In this document: positions 6,951 through 16,300 of the stretch, piece by piece
How positions within the stretch are numbered: position 1 is the stretch's first letter
Layout of the letters: every line of letters starts with the position of its first letter
NCBI GenBank assembly: GCA_023423065.1
Contig: JAFAGC010000018.1
Coordinates: forward strand, 1-64,000
Direction: 5' to 3'
DNA from: Pseudomonadota bacterium
Lineage (GTDB): Bacteria; Pseudomonadota; Gammaproteobacteria; Steroidobacterales; Steroidobacteraceae
Length of the DNA stretch: 64,000 nucleotides
Program-made: the position numbers and the translations under genes
Notes under the pieces: generated by a model
Databases searched by the model: none
Seen by the model: only the letters and a program-made list of their open reading frames with translations
What the model was told of the DNA's origin: nothing

Positions 6951-7841
6951 ATGCTGAGCCGTCGTTCGTTTCTCGTGTCCGCGGGAATGGGTATCGCTGC
7001 CGGAGCGATCGTGTCCCGGGCGGCGTTCGCGGGTGGCAGCAAGGTTCCCCTCGGCATCCAGCTCTGGACCGTGAAGGACGAGGCGGCCAAGGACCTCGAA
7101 GGCACGCTGCGCAAGGTGCACGCGGCCGGATTCCGTGAAATCGAATTCGCGGGCTACTACGGCAAGAAACCCGCCGAGCTCGCGAAGTTCATGCGCGACA
7201 TCGGCTTCTCGCTCGTCAGCACGCACGCGGGCGCGGGCGACATCGCCAGGAACGGCGACCAGATCATCGCCGACGCGAAGGCGCTCGGCCTCAAGTACAT
7301 CGTCGCGTCTTCGCCGGGCGTGTCGCCCGAGAAGGAAAAGCTTCCGTGGGAAGAGCGCATGAAGGCGGTCGATCTCACCGACTGGAAGTGGAACGCGGAT
7401 CTGTTCAACAAGTTCGGCAAGCAGGTTCGCGATGCCGGCATGTCCTTCGGCTATCACAACCACAGCGCCGAGTTCAAGAAGTTCGACGGGCAGACGGCGT
7501 TCGACTATCTATTCGCGAACACGGATCCCGATCTCGTGAAGATCGAGCTCGACGTGGGCTGGGTCGCGGTGGCGCAGCAGGACCCGGTTGCGCTGCTCGA
7601 CAAGTACAAGGACCGCGTCATCGCGTTGCACGTCAAGGACGTGGCGAAGCGCGGGAACGATGGCAAGGATCCGCCGTCCGTGGCGCTCGGCGAAGGCAGC
7701 ATCGACTGGAAGACGGTCATCGGTACCGCGAAGGCCAACGGCACCAAGGCGTTCTTCTACGAGCAGGAAGAGCCGTTCACGCGTCCGATCCTGGAGTCGG
7801 TGAAGATCAGCGGCGACTACCTGACGAAGCTCGCGGTCTGA
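6951..7841 (+). CDS. Tat-exported sugar phosphate isomerase/epimerase-like TIM barrel
   Basis: 296 residues. The N-terminus carries a twin-arginine signal (SRRSFL followed by a hydrophobic run to AAFA), so the folded protein should reach the periplasm. The mature part is a xylose-isomerase-like TIM barrel, with strand motifs IQLWTVKD, EIEFAGYYG, YHNHSAEF and IELDVGWV. The acidic and histidine residues in these motifs are the usual divalent-metal ligands. Family members isomerise or epimerise sugars or act in 3-keto-glycoside metabolism. The exact substrate is not visible. It is first of three same-strand genes (isomerase, Gfo/Idh oxidoreductase, MFS transporter) with gaps of about 30 bp, probably one operon for sugar use. 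Confidence 0.8.
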   Translation: MLSRRSFLVSAGMGIAAGAIVSRAAFAGGSKVPLGIQLWTVKDEAAKDLEGTLRKVHAAGFREIEFAGYYGKKPAELAKFMRDIGFSLVSTHAGAGDIARNGDQIIADAKALGLKYIVASSPGVSPEKEKLPWEERMKAVDLTDWKWNADLFNKFGKQVRDAGMSFGYHNHSAEFKKFDGQTAFDYLFANTDPDLVKIELDVGWVAVAQQDPVALLDKYKDRVIALHVKDVAKRGNDGKDPPSVALGEGSIDWKTVIGTAKANGTKAFFYEQEEPFTRPILESVKISGDYLTKLAV

Positions 7842-7874
7842 TTCCATCTTTTTGAAAACCTTGGGGCTGAAGCG

Positions 7875-9005
7875 ATGCGTCCATTGCGTTGGGGAATGAT
7901 CGGTGGTGGTGAGGGTGCGTTCATCGGAAACGTGCACCGCATGGCGGCGCGCGTGGACGGGCGCTACCAGTTGCTCGCGGGCGTGTTCTCGTCGGATGCG
8001 GAGAAGGGCAAGCGTTCCGCGGTCGCGCTCGGTGTCGATCCCGCGCGCGCCTATCCGACGGTCGAGGCCATGCTCGCCGAGGAAGCCAGGCGCCCCGACG
8101 GCATCGAGGTCGTGTCGATCGTCACGCCCAACCACGTGCACTACGTTCAGTCGGCGGCGTGCCTGAACGCCGGGCTCGACGTCATCTGCGACAAGCCGCT
8201 GACCACCAATCTCGCGGACGCCGAAAAGCTCGTGAAGCTCGCGGCCGAGAAGAAACGGTTGCTCGGCGTGACCTTCAACTACACCGGTTATCCGATGATC
8301 CGCCATGCGAAGCAGCTCATCGCCGACGGTCTCATCGGCAAGCTGCGCGTCGTGCAGGCCGAGTATCCGCAGGGCTGGCTATCTACCGCGCTCGAGAAGA
8401 CCGGCCAGAAGCAGGCGAGCTGGCGCACGGATCCGAAGCAGGCCGGCGCGGGCGCGCTCGGCGACATCGGCTCGCATTCCTTCCAGCTCGCCGAGTTCGT
8501 CACGGGCGAGAAGGTCGCCGAAGTCGCGGCGGATGTCTCGACCCTCGTGCCGGGTCGGCCGATCGACGACAACGTCAACGTGCTGCTGCGCTTCGGCAAC
8601 GGAGCGCGCGGTAGTTTGTGGGCGAGCCAGGTCGCCATCGGCCACCTCAACTCGCACCGGTTGCGGGTGTATGGAGAAACGGGCTCGATCCTGTGGTTCC
8701 AGGAGCGGCCCGAAGAGCTGCTCATCGTCGAGGCGGGCGAGCCGCCGCGCTACGTGCGCCGCGGCGATCCGGGCACGCCGACGAGCTCCGTGGGGCTGCC
8801 GGGCGGCCATCCCGAGGGCTTCATCGAAGCGTTCTCGCAGCTCTACACCGATTTCGCCGAGCGGGTCACCGCGCGGCTGGAGAACCGATCGCCGAAGGCG
8901 GCGTCGCTGTTCGCGCCCGATGCCGTCACCGGCACGCGCGTGATGGCGTTCATCGAGGCCGTGTTGAAGTCAGGCCAGGCGAACAGCGCCTGGACGAAGA
9001 TCTAG
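7875..9005 (+). CDS. Gfo/Idh/MocA family oxidoreductase
   Basis: 376 residues. The N-terminal Rossmann fold binds NAD(P), with the glycine-rich start WGMIGGGEGAFIGNVH. The family lysine sits in CDKPL (the EKP-type motif), and the C-terminal sheet domain includes GALGDIGSH with the catalytic histidine. Such enzymes oxidise or reduce sugar hydroxyls, often making 3-keto sugars or inositols. Placed 33 bp after the exported TIM-barrel protein and 33 bp before an MFS transporter, it probably handles the same sugar in the cytoplasm. It has no export signal. Substrate is unknown. Confidence 0.85.
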   Translation: MRPLRWGMIGGGEGAFIGNVHRMAARVDGRYQLLAGVFSSDAEKGKRSAVALGVDPARAYPTVEAMLAEEARRPDGIEVVSIVTPNHVHYVQSAACLNAGLDVICDKPLTTNLADAEKLVKLAAEKKRLLGVTFNYTGYPMIRHAKQLIADGLIGKLRVVQAEYPQGWLSTALEKTGQKQASWRTDPKQAGAGALGDIGSHSFQLAEFVTGEKVAEVAADVSTLVPGRPIDDNVNVLLRFGNGARGSLWASQVAIGHLNSHRLRVYGETGSILWFQERPEELLIVEAGEPPRYVRRGDPGTPTSSVGLPGGHPEGFIEAFSQLYTDFAERVTARLENRSPKAASLFAPDAVTGTRVMAFIEAVLKSGQANSAWTKI

Positions 9006-9038
9006 AGAAATAGCTAACTATTCACGAGGGGTTGGGCA

Positions 9039-10571
9039 ATGAGTACAGAAGCCACTATGACCGGCGCGGTGCCGGCGTCTGCCGAGGCCAAGAAGACTTT
9101 CGCGGTGTGTTTCGCCGCGCTGGTCGCGACGTCCTTCTGCTTCATCCTGCGCGCGTTCTCGATCGACGCGTGGGGTGTGGAGTTCGGACTCTCCGAAACG
9201 CAGAAGGGTGAGCTGTTCGGCGTGGGCCTGTGGCCCTTCGCGATCAGCATCATTCTTCTCTCGCTGATCATCGACAAGATCGGCTTCAAGGCCACGTTGT
9301 GGTTCGCCGCCGCCTCGCACGTCATCGGGTTCATCCTGCTGGTGCGCGCCGACGGTTACTGGGGCCTGTACTGGGGCAGCTTCGTGCTGTCGCTCGGCAA
9401 CGGCGCGGTCGAAGCGGGCATCAATCCGCTGATCGCGCGCGAGTTCCGGCACGACAAGACCACGTGGCTCAACCGCCTCCATGCCGGTTGGCCGGCCGGC
9501 TTCGTCATCGGCGGCCTCCTGGCGCTCGCGCTGCCCGGTGACATGGGCTGGCGCTACAAGATGGCGCTGATGCTGATCCCGGTGGTCACGTACATCGTGA
9601 TGCTGCTGCCGCGCGTGTTCCCGCAGAGCGAGCGCGTCGCCGCGGGCGTGTCGTATCGCGAGATGCTGGCCGAAGCCGGCTTCATCAGCGCGTTCATCGT
9701 CGCCGTCCTCATGGTGCTCGAGCTCGGCCGTGTGCTCGGCTGGTCCACCACCGTCGAGTGGGTGCTGATCGCGGCGATCACGATCGGCTACGGCATCTGG
9801 GCGCGTTCGCCCGGCAAGCCGCTGTTCATCATCATGACCCTCGTGATGATTCCGCTGGCGGTCACCGAGCTCGGCACGGACGGCTGGATCACGGCGATGA
9901 TGACGCCGGCGATGGCGGAGATCGGACTCTCGGGTGGCTGGGTGCTGATCTACGCGATGGCGCTGGTGCTCGTGCTGCGCCTGTTCGCGGGCCCGCTGGT
10001 GCACAAGTTCTCGCCGCTGGGATTGCTCGCCATCTCGGCGGCCATCGCGGCGGTGGGCCTGGTGCTGCTCTCCAAGACGACGGGTGTGATGCTGCTGGTG
10101 GCGGCCACCGTGTACGGCGTCGGCAAGGCGTTCTTCTGGCCGACATCGCTGGGCGTGGTGTCCGAACAGTCACCGCGTGGCGGCGCCATCACGCTGAACG
10201 TCGTGGCCGGCGTCGGCATGCTGGCCGCGGGCATCGTGGGTTCGCCGGTCATCGGCGGCGTGCAGGACCGCGCGATGGTTCAGCACATCGCCGAGCACGA
10301 CGCGCGCAACAACACGCAGCTCTCGGCCGCCGTGACCGAGCAGCGCAGCGGCATGTTCGGCGCGTACACCGCCGTGGTGCCGGAGAAGCGCGCGACGCTC
10401 TCGGCGGAAGACCAGGAGGTCGTCGCCAGGATCGACGCCGAGTCGAAGCTCGAAGCGCTGCGCACGATCGCCTGGCTGCCGGTGATCATGCTGGTCGTGT
10501 ATCTCGGACTGATCCTCTGGTTCCGCAGCCGCGGCGGCTACAAGCCAGTGGTCCTCGACATCAAGAATTAA
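9039..10571 (+). CDS. MFS transporter, probably sugar uptake
   Basis: 510 residues with about 12 hydrophobic segments in two six-helix halves, the major facilitator layout. The loop after helix 2 reads DKIGFKATLW, a weak form of the MFS loop motif. An unusual charged segment of about 60 residues (roughly 410-470, with NNTQLSAAVTEQRSG and SAEDQEVVARID) precedes the last helix. It is the third gene of the sugar-handling run and is followed at its stop codon by a palindromic repeat fragment and a strong terminator. Transport of the sugar used by its neighbours is inferred. The substrate cannot be read from sequence. Confidence 0.82.
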   Translation: MSTEATMTGAVPASAEAKKTFAVCFAALVATSFCFILRAFSIDAWGVEFGLSETQKGELFGVGLWPFAISIILLSLIIDKIGFKATLWFAAASHVIGFILLVRADGYWGLYWGSFVLSLGNGAVEAGINPLIAREFRHDKTTWLNRLHAGWPAGFVIGGLLALALPGDMGWRYKMALMLIPVVTYIVMLLPRVFPQSERVAAGVSYREMLAEAGFISAFIVAVLMVLELGRVLGWSTTVEWVLIAAITIGYGIWARSPGKPLFIIMTLVMIPLAVTELGTDGWITAMMTPAMAEIGLSGGWVLIYAMALVLVLRLFAGPLVHKFSPLGLLAISAAIAAVGLVLLSKTTGVMLLVAATVYGVGKAFFWPTSLGVVSEQSPRGGAITLNVVAGVGMLAAGIVGSPVIGGVQDRAMVQHIAEHDARNNTQLSAAVTEQRSGMFGAYTAVVPEKRATLSAEDQEVVARIDAESKLEALRTIAWLPVIMLVVYLGLILWFRSRGGYKPVVLDIKN

Positions 10572-10595
10572 TGGGGACATTCCTCGTTTGCTAGC
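10569..10595 (+). repeat. partial GGGGACATTCC repeat at the MFS stop codon
   Basis: The MFS stop TAA forms the first bases of TAATGGGGACATTCCTCG, which continues as TTTGCTAGCAAAAGGGG. This is the half-unit seen in full at 19408-19548 and 62942-63176. Here it runs straight into the terminator hairpin. Confidence 0.7.
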
Positions 10596-10630
10596 AAAAG
10601 GGGTCGGACCTCAAAAGTCCGGCCCCTTTT
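10596..10630 (+). terminator. rho-independent terminator after the sugar operon
   Basis: AAAAGGGGTCGGAC (10596-10609) pairs with GTCCGGCCCCTTTT (10617-10630) across a 7-nt loop, with one G-U-type mismatch. A T-rich run follows. Confidence 0.85.
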
Positions 10631-10666
10631 CTTTGCCGCGCGCACATGCAGTATCCTCGTCGGCAA

Positions 10667-10858
10667 ATGGAAGACATCAAGGAAGCAGAGCTTGCTGGGT
10701 TCGACATGAGCCTCGTGGATGCATCGTTGCGCTGCACACACGAACAGCGACTTCTGCAGCATCAGCAAGCATTGACGCTCGCATTGGAACTCGAGAAAGC
10801 TGGCCGGGCACTGCGTGACAGAACTGAACGGACTCCTCCAGCGCCTGCTCGCGGCTGA
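10667..10858 (+). CDS. small helical protein overlapping a nucleotidyltransferase gene
   Basis: 63 residues from ATG at 10667 (an in-frame ATG at 10646 is also possible). The protein is predicted mostly helical, with many E, L, A and Q (EDIKEAELAGFDMSLVDASL, then QQALTLALELEKAGRALRD). Its last 44 bases overlap the start of the nucleotidyltransferase gene, so the two are translationally coupled. Small partners directly upstream of stand-alone nucleotidyltransferases are common in two-gene toxin-antitoxin-like modules. I recognise the arrangement rather than the family. Confidence 0.55.
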   Translation: MEDIKEAELAGFDMSLVDASLRCTHEQRLLQHQQALTLALELEKAGRALRDRTERTPPAPARG

Positions 10859-11303
10859 CATCGAATTCGTCATCGTCGGCGGATTCGGCGCGGTGCTTCA
10901 TGGCTCGATCGTGGTGACGCGCGACCTCGACATCTGCGCCATTCTCACCGCCGCGAATGTCGAAAAGCTGCGCGAGGCCTTCAAGGATCTCCATCCGACA
11001 CATCGGCACAATCCTCAACGACATTCCTTCATCGACAATCCGTCACCGGTTGTCGATCTCAAGAATCTCTATTTACAGACCGATCTCGGCGCGCTCGACG
11101 TGCTGGGGTCGATAACCGGAGTCGGTGATTTCGCCAGAGTCGCCGCGAATGCGGAGACGGTGGAGTTGTTTGGCCACCGCGTTCGCGTCATCGGAATCGA
11201 AGATCTCATCCGCGCGAAGGAAGCACTCGGACGCGAGAAAGATCTGCTCGCGGTCAAGGAGCTGCGCGCCATACTTGCCAAAATTCGAAGGGGACGGACT
11301 TGA
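10815..11303 (+). CDS. nucleotidyltransferase-fold protein (possible toxin-antitoxin partner)
   Basis: 162 residues. The start has the nucleotidyltransferase motif FVIVGGFGAVLHGSIVVTRDLDI: a glycine pair, H..GS, and the aspartate pair of a catalytic DxD. A third acidic residue is likely in SPVVDLKNL. The C-terminus has KEALGREKDLLAVKELR, matching the DUF6036/AbiEii-like group that ends with an RxKD-type segment. Such proteins transfer nucleotides to tRNA, protein or small molecules. Some act as toxins. It overlaps the upstream small gene by 44 bp. The last codons run into the hairpin at 11290-11314. Confidence 0.7.
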   Translation: MTELNGLLQRLLAADIEFVIVGGFGAVLHGSIVVTRDLDICAILTAANVEKLREAFKDLHPTHRHNPQRHSFIDNPSPVVDLKNLYLQTDLGALDVLGSITGVGDFARVAANAETVELFGHRVRVIGIEDLIRAKEALGREKDLLAVKELRAILAKIRRGRT

Positions 11304-11314
11304 AGTCCGTCCCC
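11290..11314. terminator. bidirectional terminator hairpin
   Basis: GGGGACGGACT-TGA-AGTCCGTCCCC is a perfect 11-bp stem. The loop is the nucleotidyltransferase stop codon. It lies between convergent gene ends (11303 and 11322) and resembles the GGGGACAG repeat family seen elsewhere in this window. Confidence 0.7.
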
Positions 11315-11321
11315 AACGAAC

Positions 11322-13241
11322 TCAGAAGCTGAACCGCACGCCCGCGCGCGGCAAGATACCGCGCACTTCGTTGCCAATGAATTCCTCGTACTGCTCGTCC
11401 GTGAGATTGTCGACGGCGAGGTACGCCTGGAGTTTCGGCGACACCTGCCACGCGGCGCTCACGTCGATGCGCGTGTACGAATCGAGCCGCAGGTCGCCGG
11501 TCGGGATCGACGAGTCGCGCGCCGAGCCGACATACGTCGCCGCGGCCGACAACTCCAGCGCCGCGAACGGTGACCAGTGCGCGCCGACGCCGCCGCGCCA
11601 CTCGGGGCGGTTGCGCATCTGTTCGCCGGTGCCGGCGATCTCGCTCTTCGCCTGCGTGACGCTCGCATCGAACGCCCACTGCTCGTTGAGGCCGACGCGG
11701 CCCGCGAGCTCGAAGCCGTCGGTGTCCACGCGGTTGCGGTTCACGAGCATCGGTGGCGGACCCGCGTCGAAATCGATCGCGTTGCGGAACTCGCTGTCGA
11801 ACCACGTGAAGCTGACGCGCCCCGCGCCGCCGAGGATCTCCTGCGACAACTCGAGCTCGTACGATTCGCCGCGCTCCGGCACGAGATCCGGGTTGCCGAC
11901 GATCGGATGCCCCAGCGCGTAGAAGCTCGGTAGTTTGAACGCCTTGCCCCACGCGCCCGCGATCGTGAAGCCGGAATCGCCCGCCTCGTAGGCCACTCGC
12001 ACGCGCGGGCTCGTGACTGAACTCGCGCCATCGGGATCGTCGATACGCACGCCGAGCTGGGTCGACAGGCCGATCTTCGATTCGATGCGCATTTCGGCGA
12101 ACGGCGCCCACGTGGTGCGCGTGAGCTCGAACGAGGTCGGCAGCATGAAGCCGCCACCGAAATCGAGCGCTCCGTCGCTCGTGCCTTCCTCGCGCAGCCA
12201 GTCGACGCCGTACGCGAGCGTCACGCCCTCGAGAATCTTCTGCGTGCCCGTGAACGTGGCCGAGTAGCGGGACAGGTTCGTGTCGACCACGCTCGGCGGC
12301 ACGCCGAAAGGATCGCGCACACCGGGCGCGATGCCCGGCGAATCGATGAGATCGTTGCGCTTGAAGTAACCGAGGGTCAGGCCGAAGGTCGAATTGCCCG
12401 CGCGCGTGGTGAATCCCGCGCCGAACAACGTTTCGTCCGAATCGCGATGCTCGGTCTCGCGGATGTCGGCGAATTCGTAGCCGCCGCTGTCGTCCGGCCA
12501 GGCCGCGCGCTCGGATTCGGAGTATCGACCCGTGACGAACATCGAACTGTTCGCGCCGATCTCCGTATCGAAGCTGCCGGAGATGCGTTGCGACTCGAAC
12601 TCGTTGCCGCGCACGACCTCGCCCTGGTTCGTATCGCTGACGCCGAGATTCCAGTTGCCGCTACCGACAGGGCCGCCGGCCGAGAGCGCAAGTTCACGCG
12701 TGTCGTATGCGCCCGCGGTCGCGTCGAGTGTCGCGGTGGTCTTCTCGCGCGGCGCCTGGCGCGTGACGATGTTGATCACGCCCGCGAGCGCGTCGCCGCC
12801 GTACACGGCCGAATACGGGCCGCGCGCGATCTCCACGCGGTCGATGTCCGCGACGTCGAGCGTGGAGAAATCGAACGAGCCGCCGCGCGCGTTCGTCGGG
12901 TCGTTCACGCGCACGCCGTCGACCAGCACGAGCGTGTAGTTAGGATCGGCGCCGCGCATGTACAGCGAGCCCGTGCCGCCGCGTCCTCCGACCTGGTCGA
13001 CGTGCACGCCGGCCACGCGGCGCAATATGTCCGAAAGCTGGGACGGCTTCTCGACGTCGAAGTCCTCGCGCTTGAGCACCGTGACGTTCGCGCCGACGTC
13101 GTCGGGGTCTGTAGCAACGCGCGAGCCGGTCACGATCACGGTCTCGTCCGGGGCGGCAGCCTGGGCGGCCTGCGAAGCGGATTGCGGGGGAGGGGTCACG
13201 GTGCCGCCACTAGCGGCAAGAACGGCAAGGAGCAAGCTCAT
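11322..13241 (-). CDS. TonB-dependent outer-membrane receptor, BtuB-like
   Basis: 639 residues. A short signal region leads to a TonB box (DETVIVTGSR) near residue 33. The plug domain (to about 160) has SDILRRVAGVHVDQ, DGVRVNDP and RVEIARGPYSAVYGGDALAGVINIVT. A 22-strand barrel ends in the C-terminal phenylalanine of VRFSF, needed for outer-membrane insertion. The plug is most like BtuB/cobalamin-type receptors, so uptake of cobalamin or another large ligand driven by TonB is likely. No cobalamin riboswitch is evident in the 92-bp gap shared with the divergent gene at 13334, so the substrate is uncertain. Confidence 0.85.
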   Translation of the reverse strand: MSLLLAVLAASGGTVTPPPQSASQAAQAAAPDETVIVTGSRVATDPDDVGANVTVLKREDFDVEKPSQLSDILRRVAGVHVDQVGGRGGTGSLYMRGADPNYTLVLVDGVRVNDPTNARGGSFDFSTLDVADIDRVEIARGPYSAVYGGDALAGVINIVTRQAPREKTTATLDATAGAYDTRELALSAGGPVGSGNWNLGVSDTNQGEVVRGNEFESQRISGSFDTEIGANSSMFVTGRYSESERAAWPDDSGGYEFADIRETEHRDSDETLFGAGFTTRAGNSTFGLTLGYFKRNDLIDSPGIAPGVRDPFGVPPSVVDTNLSRYSATFTGTQKILEGVTLAYGVDWLREEGTSDGALDFGGGFMLPTSFELTRTTWAPFAEMRIESKIGLSTQLGVRIDDPDGASSVTSPRVRVAYEAGDSGFTIAGAWGKAFKLPSFYALGHPIVGNPDLVPERGESYELELSQEILGGAGRVSFTWFDSEFRNAIDFDAGPPPMLVNRNRVDTDGFELAGRVGLNEQWAFDASVTQAKSEIAGTGEQMRNRPEWRGGVGAHWSPFAALELSAAATYVGSARDSSIPTGDLRLDSYTRIDVSAAWQVSPKLQAYLAVDNLTDEQYEEFIGNEVRGILPRAGVRFSF

Positions 13242-13333
13242 TTTATGTATCGATCGTCTCGGGTTGAGTAACGGAGGAAACCGGTTTCAGACGGGAAATT
13301 TTCGGTTAGTGTAGCCGCCTCGGAGGGGGTCCC

Positions 13334-16300
13334 ATGTCGAAGTTTTCCCGCCGCGCCGCTGCGGTTCTGACCAGCATTGCCCTTGCAAGTTTCTCGGTCG
13401 TTCACTCACAGAGTCCGGGGTCCGGACTGGCAGGATTGTCATTGCGCGACAACCCCGCCTGGAAAGCCGCCGACGGCGTGGTCACGCTCGAAGCGCCGCC
13501 GTCGCGCGAAAACCCGCTGCTATCGCGCGCCGCGCTGGCCGACAGCGTCACTTCGTTCGAATTCCGCGCGCCGAAAGGCGCGGGCGCGACGGCGTACCTG
13601 CAGGGCCGATATGCCATCGAGCTCCCGGGTACGGGCGACTGGCAGAGCGTGGCCGTGCGTTTCCGCGCGCCGCGCATGGACGCCGGATTCAACAAGATCG
13701 CGAACGCGCTGATGCTCGAGGTGCGCGTCGGCAACGACGTGCGCCGCAACGTCGTGTTCGAGAAACCGAGCGAAGGCGCGCGCTGGGATGGGGAAGACTT
13801 CCGCGGCCCGATCGTGTTCTACGTCCAGCAGGGACCTTTCTCGCTGCGCAACATCTCGTTCGAGCCGGCGGACTTCGATCCGATCACGGTACCCGGCGTC
13901 TCGGGCGGTGAGACGAACGAAAAGGAACTCCTCGATTCCGTCGCGCTCGGCAAGGAGCTGTTTCACTCGGTCGGTTGCGAGGCTTGCCATCTCGTCGCGA
14001 AAGACGCCGCGGGCGTGAGCTCGGGACCGAACCTGTTCGGCCTGATGCGGCCCGAGGCGCGCTCGCGTGAAGTCGTCGAAGGCGAGGGCCACCGCTTCCA
14101 GGTGAAGGCCAACCGCGACTACCTGTTCCGTTCGATCCGCGCACCCGCGGACCAGCTCGCGGTCGCCGAGGACGGTCCGACGCGCGGCGAGGCCTATCTA
14201 CCCGTGATGCCCGCGTTCGCGCGCGAGATCCTGACCGACAAGCAGATCGACGCCCTGGGCGACTACCTGGCCACGCTCAACGAGCCGCGCAATCGCGGCC
14301 CGGTCGTGCGGCTGGTCGACCAGACTCCGTCCGCTCCTTACGACCCGATGGCGGACAGCCTGCAGTGGCTGGTGAGCGACGAGGTTCGCCTGCAGCGCGG
14401 TCCGCTGGTGGGGACGTCGGGCCGCAGCATTCACGTCGGCAACCCGAACGGCATTCATTACTCGTTCGATCCGCGCCTGCTCGCGGTGGTCAAGATCTGG
14501 CAGGGCGGCTTCCTCGACATGTCGGGTGAGCTCGTCAACCGCGGCAATCGCGGTCTCGCGCTCGGCCACGACAGCCGCGACATCGCCTTCGGCGAACGCG
14601 AATACCTGCTCGCCCCGCTGAATGCGGCGGGAAAACCCGTCGACTTCTCCTTCAAGGAAGGCAAGTTCGGGGACTTCGCCACGTTCAAGGCCGAACTCGA
14701 GAGCAAGGAAGACCAGCTCGCGAAGATCGCCGCGCAGGACGCGCAGTTCCTCGGCTACTCGCGCGATTCGCGCGACAAGCTCGCGGCGCCCGTGTTCCGG
14801 TATCGCGTGGGCAAGAACGTCATCGAGACGTCGACCACGATTTCCGACAAGGGTGACCTCGCGATCCGGATTCGCGGCAGACTCGCGGCGGCCCAATCGT
14901 TCGCGCTGAATCCGCTGCTGCTCAAGGGCGCGACCGTGAGCGGCGGCACCCTCGCTGGCGAACAATGGACGCTGCCCGCGGGCAATACGGACGCGACGCT
15001 GCGCGCCTCGATCGCCGTGGCGGCGAATGCCTGGAAGCCACCGGTGTCGAACTACTCGCACAAGCGCGCGCCGCTGTCGAAGACGCCCGCGACCGCGACG
15101 TTGCCGAAGGGCTACAGCATCGAGAACTACTATCCGCCGAAGGACAACTACGGCCGCGACCAGCTGTTCGAGGCGCTGGGACTTTCGCTCGCGAAGGACG
15201 GCACGGTGGTCGTGGCCTCCCGCACCGCGGGCATCTGGCGCATCGTGAACGGCGAGTGGCGCCTGTTCGCAGAAGGGCTGTTCGACAGCCTCGGAGTCGT
15301 GGTCGAAGACGGCAAGGGCCTCACGGTAGTGGCCGGGCAGAAGGCCGAGCTCACGCGCATTTCCGACACGAACGGCGACGGCGTCGCGGACAAATACGAC
15401 ACGCTGTTCGACGCGCACTCGTACCACGCCAACTACCACAGCTACATGCACGGCCCGGTGCGCGCGCCGGACGGGTCTTACTACTTCGCGCTCAACCTCG
15501 TGCACGACGGCACCGGCTCCGCGTACACGGCGGGCGGCAACGTCATGGGCACGTGGGGTGGGTTCAACGGCTGGACCATCCGGGTGAAGCCCGACGGGAC
15601 CTTCGAGCTGTTCGCGAAGGGCCTGCGCAGCCCCGCGAGCGTGGGCGTGGGCCCGGACGGCCGCGTCTGGTACGCGGACAACCAGGGCGATTTCGTCGGC
15701 ACGTCGAAACTCTTCGTGCTGAAGAAGGATGCGTTTTATGGCCATCCGGCCGGCCTCGTGGACCTGCCGGGCATGACGCCCGCGTCGCCCGAGATCGCGT
15801 ACGACAAGTGGGCGGATACGCGCGAGCGCGCCGTCGTCCTGTTCCCGCACAACCGCGTCGCGAACTCGCCGGGCAACCCGGCCTGGGTGACCACGAAGAA
15901 GTTCGGTCCGTTCGCGGGACAAATGCTGATCGGCGACCAGACCCAATCGAACCTGCTGCGCGTGGTGACGCAGAAGGTCGGCAACCAGGAGCAGGGCAGC
16001 GTGATGCCGTTCTTCGAGGGCCTCGAGTCGGGCGTGATGCGTCCGCTGTTCCTGCCCGACGGTAGTTTGTTGCTGGGCCAGACCGGCCGTGGCTGGCAGG
16101 CCAAGGGCGGCAAGGTCGCGAGCCTCCAGCACGTGCGCTGGGACGGCAAGACCGTCGCGCCGGCGGTGACCGCGATGCTCGCGACGCCGAAGGGATTCAA
16201 GCTGCAGTTCACGCAGCCGCTCGGCGACGGCGTGAGCGTCGAACTACTCAAGAGCGCGTTGTCGCTGGAATCGTGGACCTACCGCGACGCCCCCGACTAC

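Noticed and set aside
14198..16132. 644-residue frame antisense to the cytochrome/propeller gene
   Set aside because: Same pattern: Arg, His and Val rich with no recognisable motif, opposite a gene with clear motifs.
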